Both the position numbers and the translations under genes were made by a program. From the NCBI RefSeq assembly GCF_000455265.1, contig NZ_HG005140.1:363848-427847 (forward strand): a DNA stretch of 64,000 nucleotides. Reading direction: 5' to 3'. The notes under the pieces are model-generated. The model ran no database searches, was not told where the DNA came from, and worked only from the letters and a program-made list of their open reading frames with translations. The stretch is from Paenibacillus antibioticophila (GTDB lineage Bacteria; Bacillota; Bacilli; Paenibacillales; Paenibacillaceae). The stretch's first letter is position 1; each line of letters opens with the position of its first letter. This document shows positions 7,903-17,199 of this stretch, piece after piece.

Positions 7903-9020
7903 CAGATCAACCCTCCATAAATCAATGTTCTTGGACCGGTAAGTTTAGCAACCTCGGATTTCTCGATTTCAGTATAAACGGGAGCTGTCGTCACAACCCG
8001 GTATGCTCCTGCCCCGTAAATTCTTGATATGAGGTTGTCCGGTGTTATCGCTCGGCCAAGTTGGCTGCTCTGCCACGTTTCATATGCATCAGCGGCGCCC
8101 CCGACGCCTTCCACAGCCTCACGAATCGACGCCTCTTCGGCGGAATCGTCCTTAGAGATGTAGTACGTGAGTTCGATTGAATACGAAACCTCTGTAGGCG
8201 CTTGAACGCTGACAAGGTCGTTAAGCGGTCTCCGATTTTTTGGAGTAACTTCCGCTAAAACTTTGTCAATCACATTCTGGTCTGGCAGTTCTCCCCCTTC
8301 CATTAGTGGATAGATTTCAATTTTATTCGGGGCTGGCGATACTACAGCAACATCGATGATGTTCACATCGGCTGATTTGGCAAAATATCGATATGCGTCC
8401 TCCGGCCCGGCCACGCTGAAGGAAGCGGGGGCCAGGCGCTGGCGTTCTCGGAAAGCATCGTCTGATTCCTCATCCGTCCCGCCTGAGCTTGTATCCAAAT
8501 TCGACACACTAGCTATATATGGGATTGGATCGACTAACAGCTTGATCTGTCCAGGAGCATAGCCGTTATACTTCTCCCCGCCTTCAGAAGACCTTGCCTC
8601 AACATCAACATAGATGTCACCCGCCGGAATCACCGCAGAACTTATCGTTGCAAAAAACACATCGCCATCAGGAGTCACACGGGTCCCCTTCGGAATCGAG
8701 ATTGGATCCAGCTGGACGTTAGATAAAGAGAAGCGAATCGTTGTATGTGCCGAGGCTGCTTGCAGGCGAGTAGAGCCAACCCACAGCCCTAGATGATCGA
8801 GTATTTCCTCGTAGGCGAATGGCAGTAAATTTGAATTGCCTGTAAAGTTGATATCATTGCGTAGCCCCACAACGATCGGCAATAACTGAGACAAGAATAT
8901 TCTCCTCGGATCACCCGGAAATAGTTGCTGTCCAGCTGCTTGCTGGAAGGCAACGAGCATTTCCTGTTCTATGCTTCGCGCATCCGTATCGACAAATTGT
9001 ACGGGTTTAAAATCGGTCAT
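7902..9020 (-). CDS. Baseplate assembly protein J (gpJ-like)
   Basis: The protein has 372 residues. Features of the baseplate J family include AFQQAAGQQLFPGDPRRIFLSQLL near the start, IPKGTRVTP and the central SNLDTSSGGTDEESDDAFRERQR. It builds the baseplate wedge. It overlaps the gpW-like gene by four bases, consistent with translational coupling. Confidence 0.92.
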   Translation of the reverse strand: MTDFKPVQFVDTDARSIEQEMLVAFQQAAGQQLFPGDPRRIFLSQLLPIVVGLRNDINFTGNSNLLPFAYEEILDHLGLWVGSTRLQAASAHTTIRFSLSNVQLDPISIPKGTRVTPDGDVFFATISSAVIPAGDIYVDVEARSSEGGEKYNGYAPGQIKLLVDPIPYIASVSNLDTSSGGTDEESDDAFRERQRLAPASFSVAGPEDAYRYFAKSADVNIIDVAVVSPAPNKIEIYPLMEGGELPDQNVIDKVLAEVTPKNRRPLNDLVSVQAPTEVSYSIELTYYISKDDSAEEASIREAVEGVGGAADAYETWQSSQLGRAITPDNLISRIYGAGAYRVVTTAPVYTEIEKSEVAKLTGPRTLIYGGLI

Positions 9021-9322
9021 ACATCAATCACCACCTCAAAAATTAAGCCCCCATCTTCATCCGTCCCGCCATATCTGACGTCAACAATCGTCGCACGCGG
9101 CTCAGACTCCTCAATTACTGAGTAGATGCTAGAGATCGTGGAGGGCACCGCTTCGGATTGAGGCAAATCAATTAATTCGCCTGGAAGTCCTAACGTGCGG
9201 TCATAGGCAACCTCATGCTTGTGCGTATTAAGCAGCGTGAAGACGTTTTGAACAATTTCATCGGCTCCGGAAGCGGCCCAATCAATATTAGGGGTCTCAG
9301 AAGTGTTTATTGTCACCAACAA
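9017..9322 (-). CDS. Baseplate wedge protein W (gp25-like)
   Basis: The protein has 101 residues of the P2 gpW/T4 gp25-like family. It begins with a short strand and contains the typical VFTLLNTHKHEVAYDRTLG and a C-terminal VDVRYGGTDEDGGLIFEVVIDV. It is a baseplate wedge component that nucleates sheath assembly. It lies between the gpU-like and J genes. Confidence 0.82.
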   Translation of the reverse strand: MLVTINTSETPNIDWAASGADEIVQNVFTLLNTHKHEVAYDRTLGLPGELIDLPQSEAVPSTISSIYSVIEESEPRATIVDVRYGGTDEDGGLIFEVVIDV

Positions 9323-9326
9323 TGTC

Positions 9327-9905
9327 CTACACCCCCATCGAATTTAGCTTAGATTCGACGGTGCTCCTGCGTGCCGTAGATGCATTCACATTAGTTCGTT
9401 TCGCCTCTGGCTTGTCGATATAGGAGGCCGGAAGAATGTCGAGGCTTACTTTAGTATTGTCCTTAGTCTTTGCAGTCTTCTGCTTGGATTTCGATGCCTG
9501 AGCAGATCCAGCCCTGACATATTCCTCGAAATCTAGCTTCAGTTTCGCTCTCAGAATGTTCCCCTTGCCATCGATTTGAGGATTGCTGACGCTAACCGAC
9601 TTGAGCAGCCATTTATATTTTCCTAGCGGTTTTTCTCCCAAAATAAAAAAATCCGGAACCGCTTTATCCCGAATTTCTTCCCACTGTTCAATCTGCGACC
9701 GGACATCAATGTATTGGCCAGCAATAAGCGGCACCTCAAAACCCATTGTTCCTAATGTTTGGCCTTTTATATAGGTGCTCGGTTTGCTCTTTAGTTTCTC
9801 TTGGGACTCTGTATCAAGCGCCCCCGACCATTCCAGCCCGGTAAATGTATACACTTTGCTGGCACTCACAGAAAAGCTCTTCTTGTGAAAAGTTGCAATT
9901 GGCAC
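9327..9905 (-). CDS. Tail protein U-like (192 aa)
   Basis: The core resembles P2 gpU-type tail proteins: LGTMGFEVPLIAGQYIDVR, then PDFFILGEKPLGKYKWLLKSVSV. A C-terminal Lys/Ser/Thr-rich extension (about 140-192) is an addition relative to P2 gpU. Position among D, V-like and W genes supports a baseplate hub or tail terminus role. The exact equivalence to gpU is inferred. Confidence 0.65.
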   Translation of the reverse strand: MPIATFHKKSFSVSASKVYTFTGLEWSGALDTESQEKLKSKPSTYIKGQTLGTMGFEVPLIAGQYIDVRSQIEQWEEIRDKAVPDFFILGEKPLGKYKWLLKSVSVSNPQIDGKGNILRAKLKLDFEEYVRAGSAQASKSKQKTAKTKDNTKVSLDILPASYIDKPEAKRTNVNASTARRSTVESKLNSMGV

Positions 9906-9908
9906 ATC

Positions 9909-10112
9909 CTACACCTCCCTGCGAATTGCAATGATCATTGCATCGGCCAGCGTACCCGTAAAAAGAGCGATTACCGCCACCGCATTAATTGTAGGTGCAA
10001 CATGGTCAGCATAGGGAATTTCCGAGGTCACTACATCACCGAAATCGGTCAAGGTTACGCGAGCGGTTCGGGCAGATAAGTTGATTGATGTGATTTTCCC
10101 TTTGCGTACCAT
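9909..10112 (-). CDS. Small baseplate/hub protein (67 aa, OB-like)
   Basis: MVRKGKITSINLSARTARVTLT starts a small beta-barrel-like protein, comparable to the OB segment of baseplate assembly protein V, but only 67 residues long. It shares one base with the D-like gene (10112). It is probably a reduced spike or hub component; assignment is from context and fold impression only. Confidence 0.5.
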   Translation of the reverse strand: MVRKGKITSINLSARTARVTLTDFGDVVTSEIPYADHVAPTINAVAVIALFTGTLADAMIIAIRREV

Positions 10113-11041
10113 CAGTATCCCTCCAAGGGCTTACGCAGCTTCAGCTTAGTTCGATTATTAATCAGATCATGAGTCAACGAGTCAATGAAGAAAACACCGT
10201 CGAACATGCCTGTGTCGGCTATCTGTACCGTGGTCCCGGCCGCATAATTAATATTCAAATCAATCGTTAGCGACCCGGTTATCATATGCTTGTTATGGCT
10301 CCTCAGAATCCCCCTCGCCCAGCGGTTGGCTTCAACTTTATTACTGACATACATCCGTTTAATAAGCGTGGGCCCTGCGACTCCAGCAGCGGAGAATTCG
10401 CCTTCGATAAATTCAGCCGCCGTCTGTCCACGGATGATGCATTTTTCGTAAATGCCTACCGACTTATCTATAAAAGCAAAGTCGCCATTCATGCTCGACT
10501 CCTGAATAACTGCAAGCTGTGGATCGGGCGCGATCTTTTCATAGCTACTTTCGTCGTATATGACAACTGATTGATCGGCAATCTTGAGTGTGTATCCTTC
10601 AAGGCTGCATCTGCCCGCCAAAAATGAAAAGTCAGGCTCTTCGACCTGGTCCACTCTCTCATACAGATGATTATCGATGCCATATGACTTCAGATTAAAT
10701 CCGTATCTGGAAGCAATCTGAGTTGCAAACTCCATAAACCGTACAGATTCCCAAGCCTGGGATCGGGCCGTCTTGCTCTCCTGTGGAATAGATAGCGCTC
10801 CTATACCAAAGCGCCCGGCCCGCTGGCTAATTTCATCGATATACATGAGGCCGGAATCAAATCCGGCCTCCATTACCCGCAACGTATCGCCTTTCGTTGG
10901 CTTCCACTGGCTCCAAAGCCCTTCTGTGTCCGAGAACTGAAGGGTTACTGCATCGGGATGCCCACCTGAGCGGTCTGTGATTATAGCCTGTGTAGCCTGG
11001 ATGGAGGGTGAGATGTCGGTACCATTGTAAATGACCTGCAT
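10112..11041 (-). CDS. Tail hub protein D (gpD/XkdQ-like)
   Basis: The protein has 309 residues. The opening MQVIYNGTDISPSIQ.TQAIITDRSGGHPDAVTLQFSD, the GDTLRVMEAGFDSGLMYIDEIS segment and the later AEFIEGEFS.AGV.GPTLIKRMYV are those of gpD/late control D tail hub proteins. It forms the trimeric hub through which the tube and spike connect. It lies immediately after the X-like LysM protein. Confidence 0.85.
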   Translation of the reverse strand: MQVIYNGTDISPSIQATQAIITDRSGGHPDAVTLQFSDTEGLWSQWKPTKGDTLRVMEAGFDSGLMYIDEISQRAGRFGIGALSIPQESKTARSQAWESVRFMEFATQIASRYGFNLKSYGIDNHLYERVDQVEEPDFSFLAGRCSLEGYTLKIADQSVVIYDESSYEKIAPDPQLAVIQESSMNGDFAFIDKSVGIYEKCIIRGQTAAEFIEGEFSAAGVAGPTLIKRMYVSNKVEANRWARGILRSHNKHMITGSLTIDLNINYAAGTTVQIADTGMFDGVFFIDSLTHDLINNRTKLKLRKPLEGY

Positions 11042-11269
11042 CTAATCACCACGCTTCCACGGAGGTAACGTGGTGGGAGCTGGATCATCAATGATCGGGA
11101 TGAATAATTTCTCTCCTCCGGAAAAAGTAATCACCTTGCGATACTTGAGATTAGCCTGAATAATAACTGAGGCAAAGCGCTCATCATCGTAAAAATCAAG
11201 GGAGATACTATCGAATGTATCTCCAGACATGGTCATGTATTTATAGCCCTGTACCGTTTCAGCCTGCAT
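11042..11269 (-). CDS. Tail protein X (LysM-like)
   Basis: The protein has 75 residues: MQAETVQGYKYMTMSGDTFDSISLDFYDDE then VIIQANLKYRKVITFSGGEKLFIP, a single LysM-like tail protein X domain. The ATG at 11269 with GGGAG upstream is preferred over a 12-codon longer reading. It overlaps the end of the tape-measure gene by 11 bases. It probably binds the tail tip or hub. Confidence 0.85.
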   Translation of the reverse strand: MQAETVQGYKYMTMSGDTFDSISLDFYDDERFASVIIQANLKYRKVITFSGGEKLFIPIIDDPAPTTLPPWKRGD

Positions 11270-13094
11270 AGCTCTCCCTCCGTTTCGACTCCCACCAACG
11301 GTCACAGCGTTCGAAGAAATCGTCAGCTGCCTCTTCCAATTTGTTCAGAACTCCGGATGAATCTCCACCACCAAGCACCGGAGCGAAGACAAACGTAGGC
11401 TTTCCGTCTCCGTCGCCATCTACCCCCAAAATCTTGGCCGTTTTACTCAAGAGGCTAAGGCTTCGAGGTGTACGCTTCAACGGAATGGCCGCCTCCGGTC
11501 CGGCCTCACCAAAGATAGAAGGCTGGTTTGCAAATCCACCGCGTGCAAATGTCGGTATATTGGGAATGCTTACCCCGAATTCTTTCCCGCCCATTCCAGG
11601 CACCCAATCAGGAACCTTGATGTTCAGTGAATTCAGGCTGTCAATGAGCATGTTTATTGGCTTAATCCAAAGGTTTATATATCCCTTGAATACGCCTAAA
11701 ATTCCCTCCCAAAGATTGCTGAACCAAGATGAGACGCCAGACCAGGCGGCCATGAAGCCATTAACCATGCCTGTCCAGATATTACTGAACCAATCCCCTA
11801 TACTTAGGAAGAACGGGAGGATGTTATTTTGCCATAAGCCCACGATCCAGGCGGAAACTGTATCCCAGTGCTTCCAGAGCAAATAGACAGCAGCAACCAC
11901 AACCCCGATTGCAGCGGCAATACCTAAGACAATCCAGGTCATCGGGTTAGCCAGTACCGCGGTGTTAAGTCCCCACTGCGCCACCGTTGTTGCGATTGTC
12001 GCTCCTTTGATGGCGGCCATAATTCCTTGATAGGCTGACATTCCTAAAGTGATTGCCTTCCAGGCTACCATCGCAGCAACTATGCCAACAATCATAGGTT
12101 CGATAACGGACCAGTTTCCTGAAATGAACGAATAGATTTTTCCGGCCACATTCAAGACCCTTTTTGCCCCGTCTATGATTTTCGGGAGTGCATTGATTAC
12201 CGTATCCGCCGCCTTCGCTATCACATTCTGGAGCCGTTCTACTTTCTCCGGACTGCCCGCAAAAGAGTCTATGAGTTGATTGCCCTTCTCATAAAGCTTC
12301 GTGAATGCAGGCAGCGCTGCACTCATGATATTTCCCGCGAGCTGCTTAAAGCTCTCACCAAACAACTTCTGTTGGTTCGCATAGCTATCTTGCGTCCGCG
12401 CAAAGTCGCCTTGGGCGTCCTTGCTCATCTCCATCAGATAGTTATAACGCAGCATCGTCTGGCTGGCTTGGTCCATCTTGGAATAGGCGGTTTTGATACC
12501 TTTTGAAAGCGCAAAAGCCTCCATATTGGCAACCGACATATTAATGCCTAGTGCTTTAAGAGGCTCTGTCTCTCCGGATATCCCCGATTTGATCTTTTCA
12601 AACGATTCGGCAGGATCAAGATTGTGAAAGGATGCAAAATCACCGGCCAAGGCAGTCAGATTCTCGGACATGGTGATTAAATGGTCGCTTGATACCCCTG
12701 AAGCCTTCATCAATGCGCCTAATGTACCGGAATATTGCTTGGCAGATAGCTCCGACAGTCCAAATGCTTTTAGAGTAGACTGAGCAAACTCATTTATTTG
12801 CTCAGCCCCCTTACCGAAGGTGACATCCACGACGTTCTGAACCTCGGTCAGGTCAGATGCTAGGTCAAGACCAACTTTGCCCGCATATGCCATACCAACA
12901 CCAAGGGCGACCATGCCTCCGGCAGCAGCATTTTTCATAATGCCAAAGGACTTCTGTGCAACCTTCCCAATCAGGCCCGTCTGCTTGCTCAACCCCTCCG
13001 TCCTCTTCTGTGTCTCCAATAGAGCTTTCCGGAGGCTTGGGTCGATCTTCCCGGCTAGCACAATCAGCGCTTCTAGTTCGCGTTTATTTGCCAC
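11259..13094 (-). CDS. Tail tape-measure protein (gpT-like)
   Basis: The product is about 611 residues. GTG at 13094 is chosen because VANKRELEALIVLAGKIDPS is the usual opening of the family and because it overlaps the end of the frameshift product; a longer reading from 13157 exists. The N-terminal half has the tape-measure domain (LADLTEVQNVVDVTFGKGA). Several hydrophobic stretches lie in the middle (about 350-440), with Trp-rich WFSNIWTGMVNGF repeats behind. At about 1.8 kb it predicts a fairly short contractile tail. Confidence 0.88.
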   Translation of the reverse strand: MANKRELEALIVLAGKIDPSLRKALLETQKRTEGLSKQTGLIGKVAQKSFGIMKNAAAGGMVALGVGMAYAGKVGLDLASDLTEVQNVVDVTFGKGAEQINEFAQSTLKAFGLSELSAKQYSGTLGALMKASGVSSDHLITMSENLTALAGDFASFHNLDPAESFEKIKSGISGETEPLKALGINMSVANMEAFALSKGIKTAYSKMDQASQTMLRYNYLMEMSKDAQGDFARTQDSYANQQKLFGESFKQLAGNIMSAALPAFTKLYEKGNQLIDSFAGSPEKVERLQNVIAKAADTVINALPKIIDGAKRVLNVAGKIYSFISGNWSVIEPMIVGIVAAMVAWKAITLGMSAYQGIMAAIKGATIATTVAQWGLNTAVLANPMTWIVLGIAAAIGVVVAAVYLLWKHWDTVSAWIVGLWQNNILPFFLSIGDWFSNIWTGMVNGFMAAWSGVSSWFSNLWEGILGVFKGYINLWIKPINMLIDSLNSLNIKVPDWVPGMGGKEFGVSIPNIPTFARGGFANQPSIFGEAGPEAAIPLKRTPRSLSLLSKTAKILGVDGDGDGKPTFVFAPVLGGGDSSGVLNKLEEAADDFFERCDRWWESKRRESYAG

Positions 13095-13559
13095 GGTGTC
13101 GTTCAGCCTCCTTCCGCTGGCGCTCGGCTTCATCTGCAAGCGACTCGTAGAATTCAAATAACTCTACTATGCTCATCTCCATGCATTCTGTTCGTGTGGC
13201 AAAATGATTGAAGGTTAGTTGAGTAATGCATCCTCTGAGGTATTCGTCTGAGACGATTCCCCCGAACCGAGAAAGAAAAAATCCCGAACAAGAGCCTCCG
13301 CCTTCACGGCATCTTTTGCACTCATCCGCAGTACATCTTCCGGTTCGATCGATGTATTAACTTTTTTAACTGCAGCAGCAAACAGGTACAAATGATAGTC
13401 AGAATCAAGCTCCTGGACCATCACTATGTTACCCGCCTTTTTAAACGACTTGGTAGCTTCGGCCTTATCCCTTGCTGTCATGTCCTCAAAGTTATAAGGT
13501 AATTCATTTACTGAATCACCATTGATGTTAACTGCTTTACTTAATTTGAAAGTTGGCAT
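13084..13559 (-). CDS. Tail assembly chaperone E+E' by programmed -1 frameshift
   Basis: Within the E gene the codons GAT TTT TTC create the slippery heptamer T TTT TTC at 13275-13281, in the correct zero-frame phase. A -1 shift there enters a frame open for 63 more codons, continuing past the E stop and ending at 13084-13086, overlapping the tape-measure GTG. The added tail ends with MSIVELFEFYESLADEAE and a highly charged terminus. P2 uses T TTT TTG at the equivalent place, lambda G/GT an analogous shift. The extension recruits tape measure; the short form coats it. Confidence 0.8.
13215..13559 (-). CDS. Tail assembly chaperone E (zero-frame product)
   Basis: The product is 114 residues from the ATG at 13559, which follows AAGGAGGG; an upstream in-frame reading from 13592 lacks support. 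Sequence MPTFKLSKAVNINGDSVNELPYNFEDMTARDK matches the gpE-type chaperone family that sits between the tail tube and tape-measure genes. It ends EDALLN. Its 3' half contains the frameshift site that makes the longer E+E' form. Confidence 0.85.
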   Translation of the reverse strand: MPTFKLSKAVNINGDSVNELPYNFEDMTARDKAEATKSFKKAGNIVMVQELDSDYHLYLFAAAVKKVNTSIEPEDVLRMSAKDAVKAEALVRDFFFLGSGESSQTNTSEDALLN

Positions 13560-13591
13560 AATAACCCTCCTTAAACGTAAGCAGCTCCCCA

Positions 13592-14119
13592 TTATTGGAG
13601 AGCTGTCAGAATGTTAGATGTGTAATCGACGCCGTGGACCACATATTTGAAGTTGTATTTATCGATCAGCAGCACTTCCTTGCCGTCAATAATTTTCCGG
13701 AGATAGTAGATTTCAAACTCACTTGAACCATCAGCTCCAGCATTCACCTCCACATTGCCCATGCCATACGTCTTGTTAACGCCGGACATAAACAATTTGT
13801 GCTGCTGGATACCGATTTTTGCCCCCGCAGTATCAAATAAGTCGATTACCCAAACTAATTCGAATTTGATTTCACCCGGTCGTGAAAGCATCGAATACTG
13901 AGGCGTATCTGCTCGATTGCTGATCGTAAACACCATGGATCCGATTTGAGCAAACGTAGGCATATCAATCTCGCCCATAATACCGGATCCACTTTGTGTA
14001 TCCGTCATTTTTTCGATGGACGGCAACGTTACATTGGCTGTATCATCAATATTTTCAAGGTTGCCAGCTGTATTTGTGGCTTTGAGCCTGTATTGAATCG
14101 TTTTATTTGCGATTTTCAT
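13592..14119 (-). CDS. Major tail tube protein (FII-like)
   Basis: The protein has 175 residues. Features of contractile-tail tube proteins include LPSIEKMTDTQSGSGIMGEIDMPTFAQIGSM near the middle and the closing YVVHGVDYTSNILTALQ. It polymerises into the inner tube. The start codon overlaps the sheath stop (TAATG), giving the FI-FII gene order and coupled translation. Confidence 0.92.
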   Translation of the reverse strand: MKIANKTIQYRLKATNTAGNLENIDDTANVTLPSIEKMTDTQSGSGIMGEIDMPTFAQIGSMVFTISNRADTPQYSMLSRPGEIKFELVWVIDLFDTAGAKIGIQQHKLFMSGVNKTYGMGNVEVNAGADGSSEFEIYYLRKIIDGKEVLLIDKYNFKYVVHGVDYTSNILTALQ

Positions 14120-15564
14120 TAGCTTTCACCCCCGAATAGTACGGCCAATCCCTCAGTTGTATAACGAACGCGGAAGGACAGAGATTTTGTAACAGGAGTA
14201 TTAGTGTTCTTCACATCGAAAATGAAATCACCCTCGACCATCGAACTCACAGGATTGCTCGTCTCATTAAAGTTAATCGAGGCCGATAGCAAGTAGCCAT
14301 CCGCAACCAATCCATTGAGCCAGATGCCCGCATCATTCAGGATTGTATCAACCTTGCTCCGATTCAGTGGACCATCCACATCTTTACCATAGTTCTTCTG
14401 AAAGGTATTTGTTAAGTATCGAGCCATACGGATTGATGCATCGAACACATTCTCGGGCTTAATCTCAACGCCATGCTTATAATTCGCATTATGCGGGCCC
14501 CAAAGCACCCACATCCCATCGCGAAAATTAAAGGTTGTTATCCCTTCGGCATTCAGCTCGTTGGCTTGAAGCTCATCGAAGTTGACTTCTGTTCCATCAG
14601 TAAGTACCGTAGATGTCGCATCCACCCGCTTATTGGATAGAGATTCATAAGGGACATTATTGTTTGCGAAATCCGTCTGCTGCATCCGGACACCCATTAG
14701 CGTAGATGCCCAGAAGGTGCGGCCAGCACTGCTTGCCTTGGGCCATCCCACCTTTAGCGGAACATCCGTGTACCCGTTGGTTTCCTTCCAGGCGATCGCC
14801 TGTGCAATAGACCCCACCGACGAGCTTGCATCCAGATCGGCCAACACAACAGCATCCCAATGTCCGTTGATCTTTTGCGCCTTCGTGATCATTGCTTCTT
14901 TGACCTCTTTAATCTGAGACCATCCAGGAGCGGCAAGCAAGGTCGGGATTTGGTTCAGCTTTTGATAGATAAGGTCAATCACAGCCAGGCCCGTTCGATT
15001 TCCCGCTAAATTACCACCGATAACATCCGCTGGCTGCACTGTGGATACATCCATCTTGTTGTAAGTGACTGAGGCCGGACTTGCGATTGTCTTACCGGGC
15101 AAAGCGGCCAGCTTCACACGTCCGTCTGTTGTATAAATTGCCTCATAATCTTCTCCGCGTATTGCGCCTGCAACCTCAATTGACTCCAGCACGGCCGGAG
15201 CGTCAATGTAGGCGACACCATTAATAATAGTCACTTCAACCGTTTCTGGGCTGGAATGCACTTCGGGGTCCATGATGTTAATAATGATAATAGGCCCGAT
15301 AGGCTGAATCCGATTCTTAAAGTGAGCATACACCGCTTCGCATAAGGTGAACGTGTTCCAATCGTCCGAATAGCCTATTTTCGCTACGGAATCCTCATAA
15401 TTGTTGATTATGATGGGTACGTTCACAGCAGCAGCGTTCGCCAGTTGCTGCACCGGCGCTGTGCCAATATAAACCGGCAATGTCCCCACCCCAGAGGGAG
15501 GCAGCGTGTCTGTGCTAGGCTCAAGCTCTCCATAAGCACCATGTTTATAAGCCAAATTGTTCAC
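14119..15564 (-). CDS. Tail sheath protein (FI-like)
   Basis: The protein has 481 residues and starts at GTG. It carries the sheath family N-terminal AYKHGAYGELEPSTDTLPP.GVGTLPVYIGTAP and the conserved C-terminal domain with MWVLWGPHNANYKHG and SIRMARYLTNTFQKNYGKDVDGPLNRS. Contraction of this sheath drives DNA injection. It is followed directly by the tube gene. Confidence 0.95.
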   Translation of the reverse strand: MNNLAYKHGAYGELEPSTDTLPPSGVGTLPVYIGTAPVQQLANAAAVNVPIIINNYEDSVAKIGYSDDWNTFTLCEAVYAHFKNRIQPIGPIIIINIMDPEVHSSPETVEVTIINGVAYIDAPAVLESIEVAGAIRGEDYEAIYTTDGRVKLAALPGKTIASPASVTYNKMDVSTVQPADVIGGNLAGNRTGLAVIDLIYQKLNQIPTLLAAPGWSQIKEVKEAMITKAQKINGHWDAVVLADLDASSSVGSIAQAIAWKETNGYTDVPLKVGWPKASSAGRTFWASTLMGVRMQQTDFANNNVPYESLSNKRVDATSTVLTDGTEVNFDELQANELNAEGITTFNFRDGMWVLWGPHNANYKHGVEIKPENVFDASIRMARYLTNTFQKNYGKDVDGPLNRSKVDTILNDAGIWLNGLVADGYLLSASINFNETSNPVSSMVEGDFIFDVKNTNTPVTKSLSFRVRYTTEGLAVLFGGES

Positions 15565-15571
15565 ATCCTTT

Positions 15572-16120
15572 CTAAAAGTCGAGTAAATCTTGTTTTGGAA
15601 TATACGGCAATGTTACTGTTGCAGCCCGGAAGGACATCCAACCTACCCAATATCCAACTGGCTGTTGCTGATACATCCCCCAGCGAAACGGCTTCTGAGC
15701 AGCCGTTTCGCCGTTGCCAATAAGATACTGCGAGGATAGCTCTCGTCGGCATATCGTAATCAGGTTAAGCAGGTCCTGATATCCCCTATAGTTCGGGATG
15801 ATCACGCCCGGCTCCGGATAATATCCAGGATTGTAGACGATGAAATTCAAGCGAATATTTAATCCCGCCTCACTTCCATCGTCTTCCCCCTCGTCCATAC
15901 CAACAACAATCGCCGGAATAGCCTTCTTCACACCGTCAGGAAGCTGCAAAGGAACTTCTTCAAGCTGATTCGGTGGCGGAAGCCATCCGATAAAGACATT
16001 GGGATGCATCAAACGGTACTGCGTCACGTCATCATCGTTTGGAGCCATCAATTTAATTTTTGGAACCACATGAACCTGACAAAACTCTTGAATCGCTTCG
16101 AGGGTCGTATTGTCAACCAT
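15572..16120 (-). CDS. Tail completion/terminator-type protein (182 aa)
   Basis: Located between the Z-like gene and the sheath, where tail terminator or neck proteins are encoded. The sequence has a compact alpha/beta character with IRLNFIVYNPGYYPEPGVI and a final TVTLPYIPKQDLLDF. No motif names it securely; the assignment is from gene order. It overlaps the upstream gene by eight bases. Confidence 0.6.
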   Translation of the reverse strand: MVDNTTLEAIQEFCQVHVVPKIKLMAPNDDDVTQYRLMHPNVFIGWLPPPNQLEEVPLQLPDGVKKAIPAIVVGMDEGEDDGSEAGLNIRLNFIVYNPGYYPEPGVIIPNYRGYQDLLNLITICRRELSSQYLIGNGETAAQKPFRWGMYQQQPVGYWVGWMSFRAATVTLPYIPKQDLLDF

Positions 16121-16691
16121 TGCCTTTCACCTTCTTTAGGCGGTACTGGATTTCGTGTTCTACTCGATCAGCTAAGAAGCTATTTGCTTCATCCTGAATA
16201 GACTCCATCACCTTCAAATTTTCAACCATCTGTGTAGGCGAAATCGTTCGTAGCAGCTCAAGTGGATAGCGTTTATCCCCTTCTCTGCGGAAGATATGCG
16301 TATTGCCATCCGGCGAACGCTGGACGAAGGCTTTTGGCGCTCCCAACACTGGTTTTCGCCCGGCTGACTTCTTGATCTTTACCGTTGCCTTTTTTGATTT
16401 AGACTTGAGTCCACCGGGAAGAAAACGCCCTAACGTGTACCGCTTGCTGCGGACACGAATAAAGGCTCTTGGCCGTGAGAAAGAGGCCCTGTTCTTCGTC
16501 ATGGACGCCTTGATCTCGGATGCCTTCACATTGTATTGTTGCGTTACTATGCGACCGCTTCGGGAATATACGCGATCAAGCGTGCGGTTCAAGGCGGCAA
16601 CAAAAGCCCCGGGCATCTGCTTCTCCGCATCCTTCAGTCCGTACACAATCTTATTCAGTTGAGAAGTATCGATATTGATTTTGCTGGTCAT
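16113..16691 (-). CDS. Minor tail protein Z-like (gpZ)
   Basis: Basic protein of 192 residues with LNRTLDRVYSRSGRIVTQQYNV and KASEIKASMTKNRA near the N-terminus, as in prophage minor tail protein Z/lambda gpZ. It probably joins tail to neck. A GTG nine bases upstream (16700) is an alternative start; ATG at 16691 has GGTGAG close by. It lies between the connector-like gene and the tail completion gene. Confidence 0.7.
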   Translation of the reverse strand: MTSKINIDTSQLNKIVYGLKDAEKQMPGAFVAALNRTLDRVYSRSGRIVTQQYNVKASEIKASMTKNRASFSRPRAFIRVRSKRYTLGRFLPGGLKSKSKKATVKIKKSAGRKPVLGAPKAFVQRSPDGNTHIFRREGDKRYPLELLRTISPTQMVENLKVMESIQDEANSFLADRVEHEIQYRLKKVKGNG

Positions 16692-16692
16692 G

Positions 16693-17010
16693 CTACTCAC
16701 CGCGATTCGTGTTCAACACAATTTCATACACGTTGTCTACTTCCTTCACATCTTCCACGTAATAGAGCTTGTTGTTAAACTTCTGAACATCCCCTATCGC
16801 CGGTTCCTTATCCAAGGCTGATTTAGGAATAAAATAAAGGAGCAGACCGGCAGATATGCCGATATACTCCTTCTCAGCTCGCTTCTTTAATTGCTCATCA
16901 TCGATGATAACGATCTGCTTCTTACCGTCAATGATAGCCTCATCAGCAAACTCATTGTAATTAAAAAATACTGTCTCAATATCTTGAGCTAATTGATCCT
17001 TGAAGCTCAT
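16693..17010 (-). CDS. Head-tail connector protein (105 aa)
   Basis: Small protein between the capsid and gpZ-like genes: MSFKDQLAQDIETVFFNYNEFADEAIIDGK, then beta strands ending IVLNTNRGE. The slot and the FNYNEFADEAIIDGK phrase suit ATP-binding sugar transporter-like/ head-tail joining proteins of lambda-type heads (FII-like). Function is from context. It overlaps the preceding gene by four bases. Confidence 0.6.
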   Translation of the reverse strand: MSFKDQLAQDIETVFFNYNEFADEAIIDGKKQIVIIDDEQLKKRAEKEYIGISAGLLLYFIPKSALDKEPAIGDVQKFNNKLYYVEDVKEVDNVYEIVLNTNRGE

Positions 17011-17195
17011 GGTTTCGACCTCGCGCGTGTTGCTTTTGTCGGTTCAAGTTCGGGGAGCTCCTTTGTACTCGGAACAACGCTCCCCTTTCTCAGTTCCTTT
17101 TCTACGTCCTTCGGGTCGGCTTCAAACAGATCACCTGCACGATAGATTTTACCGTCTCTCACAGTAAAACCTCTGGCAACTTCAAATATAGCCAT
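17007..17195 (-). CDS. Small phage protein (62 aa)
   Basis: Begins MAIFEVARGFTVRDGKIYRAGDLFEAD, one short beta domain, then a Lys/Pro-rich tail. Such 60-residue proteins often follow the capsid gene in lambda-like head clusters of Firmicute phages; the role is unknown. It overlaps the next gene by ATGA-type coupling (17007-17010). Confidence 0.55.
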   Translation of the reverse strand: MAIFEVARGFTVRDGKIYRAGDLFEADPKDVEKELRKGSVVPSTKELPELEPTKATRARSKP

Positions 17196-17199
17196 TGTT

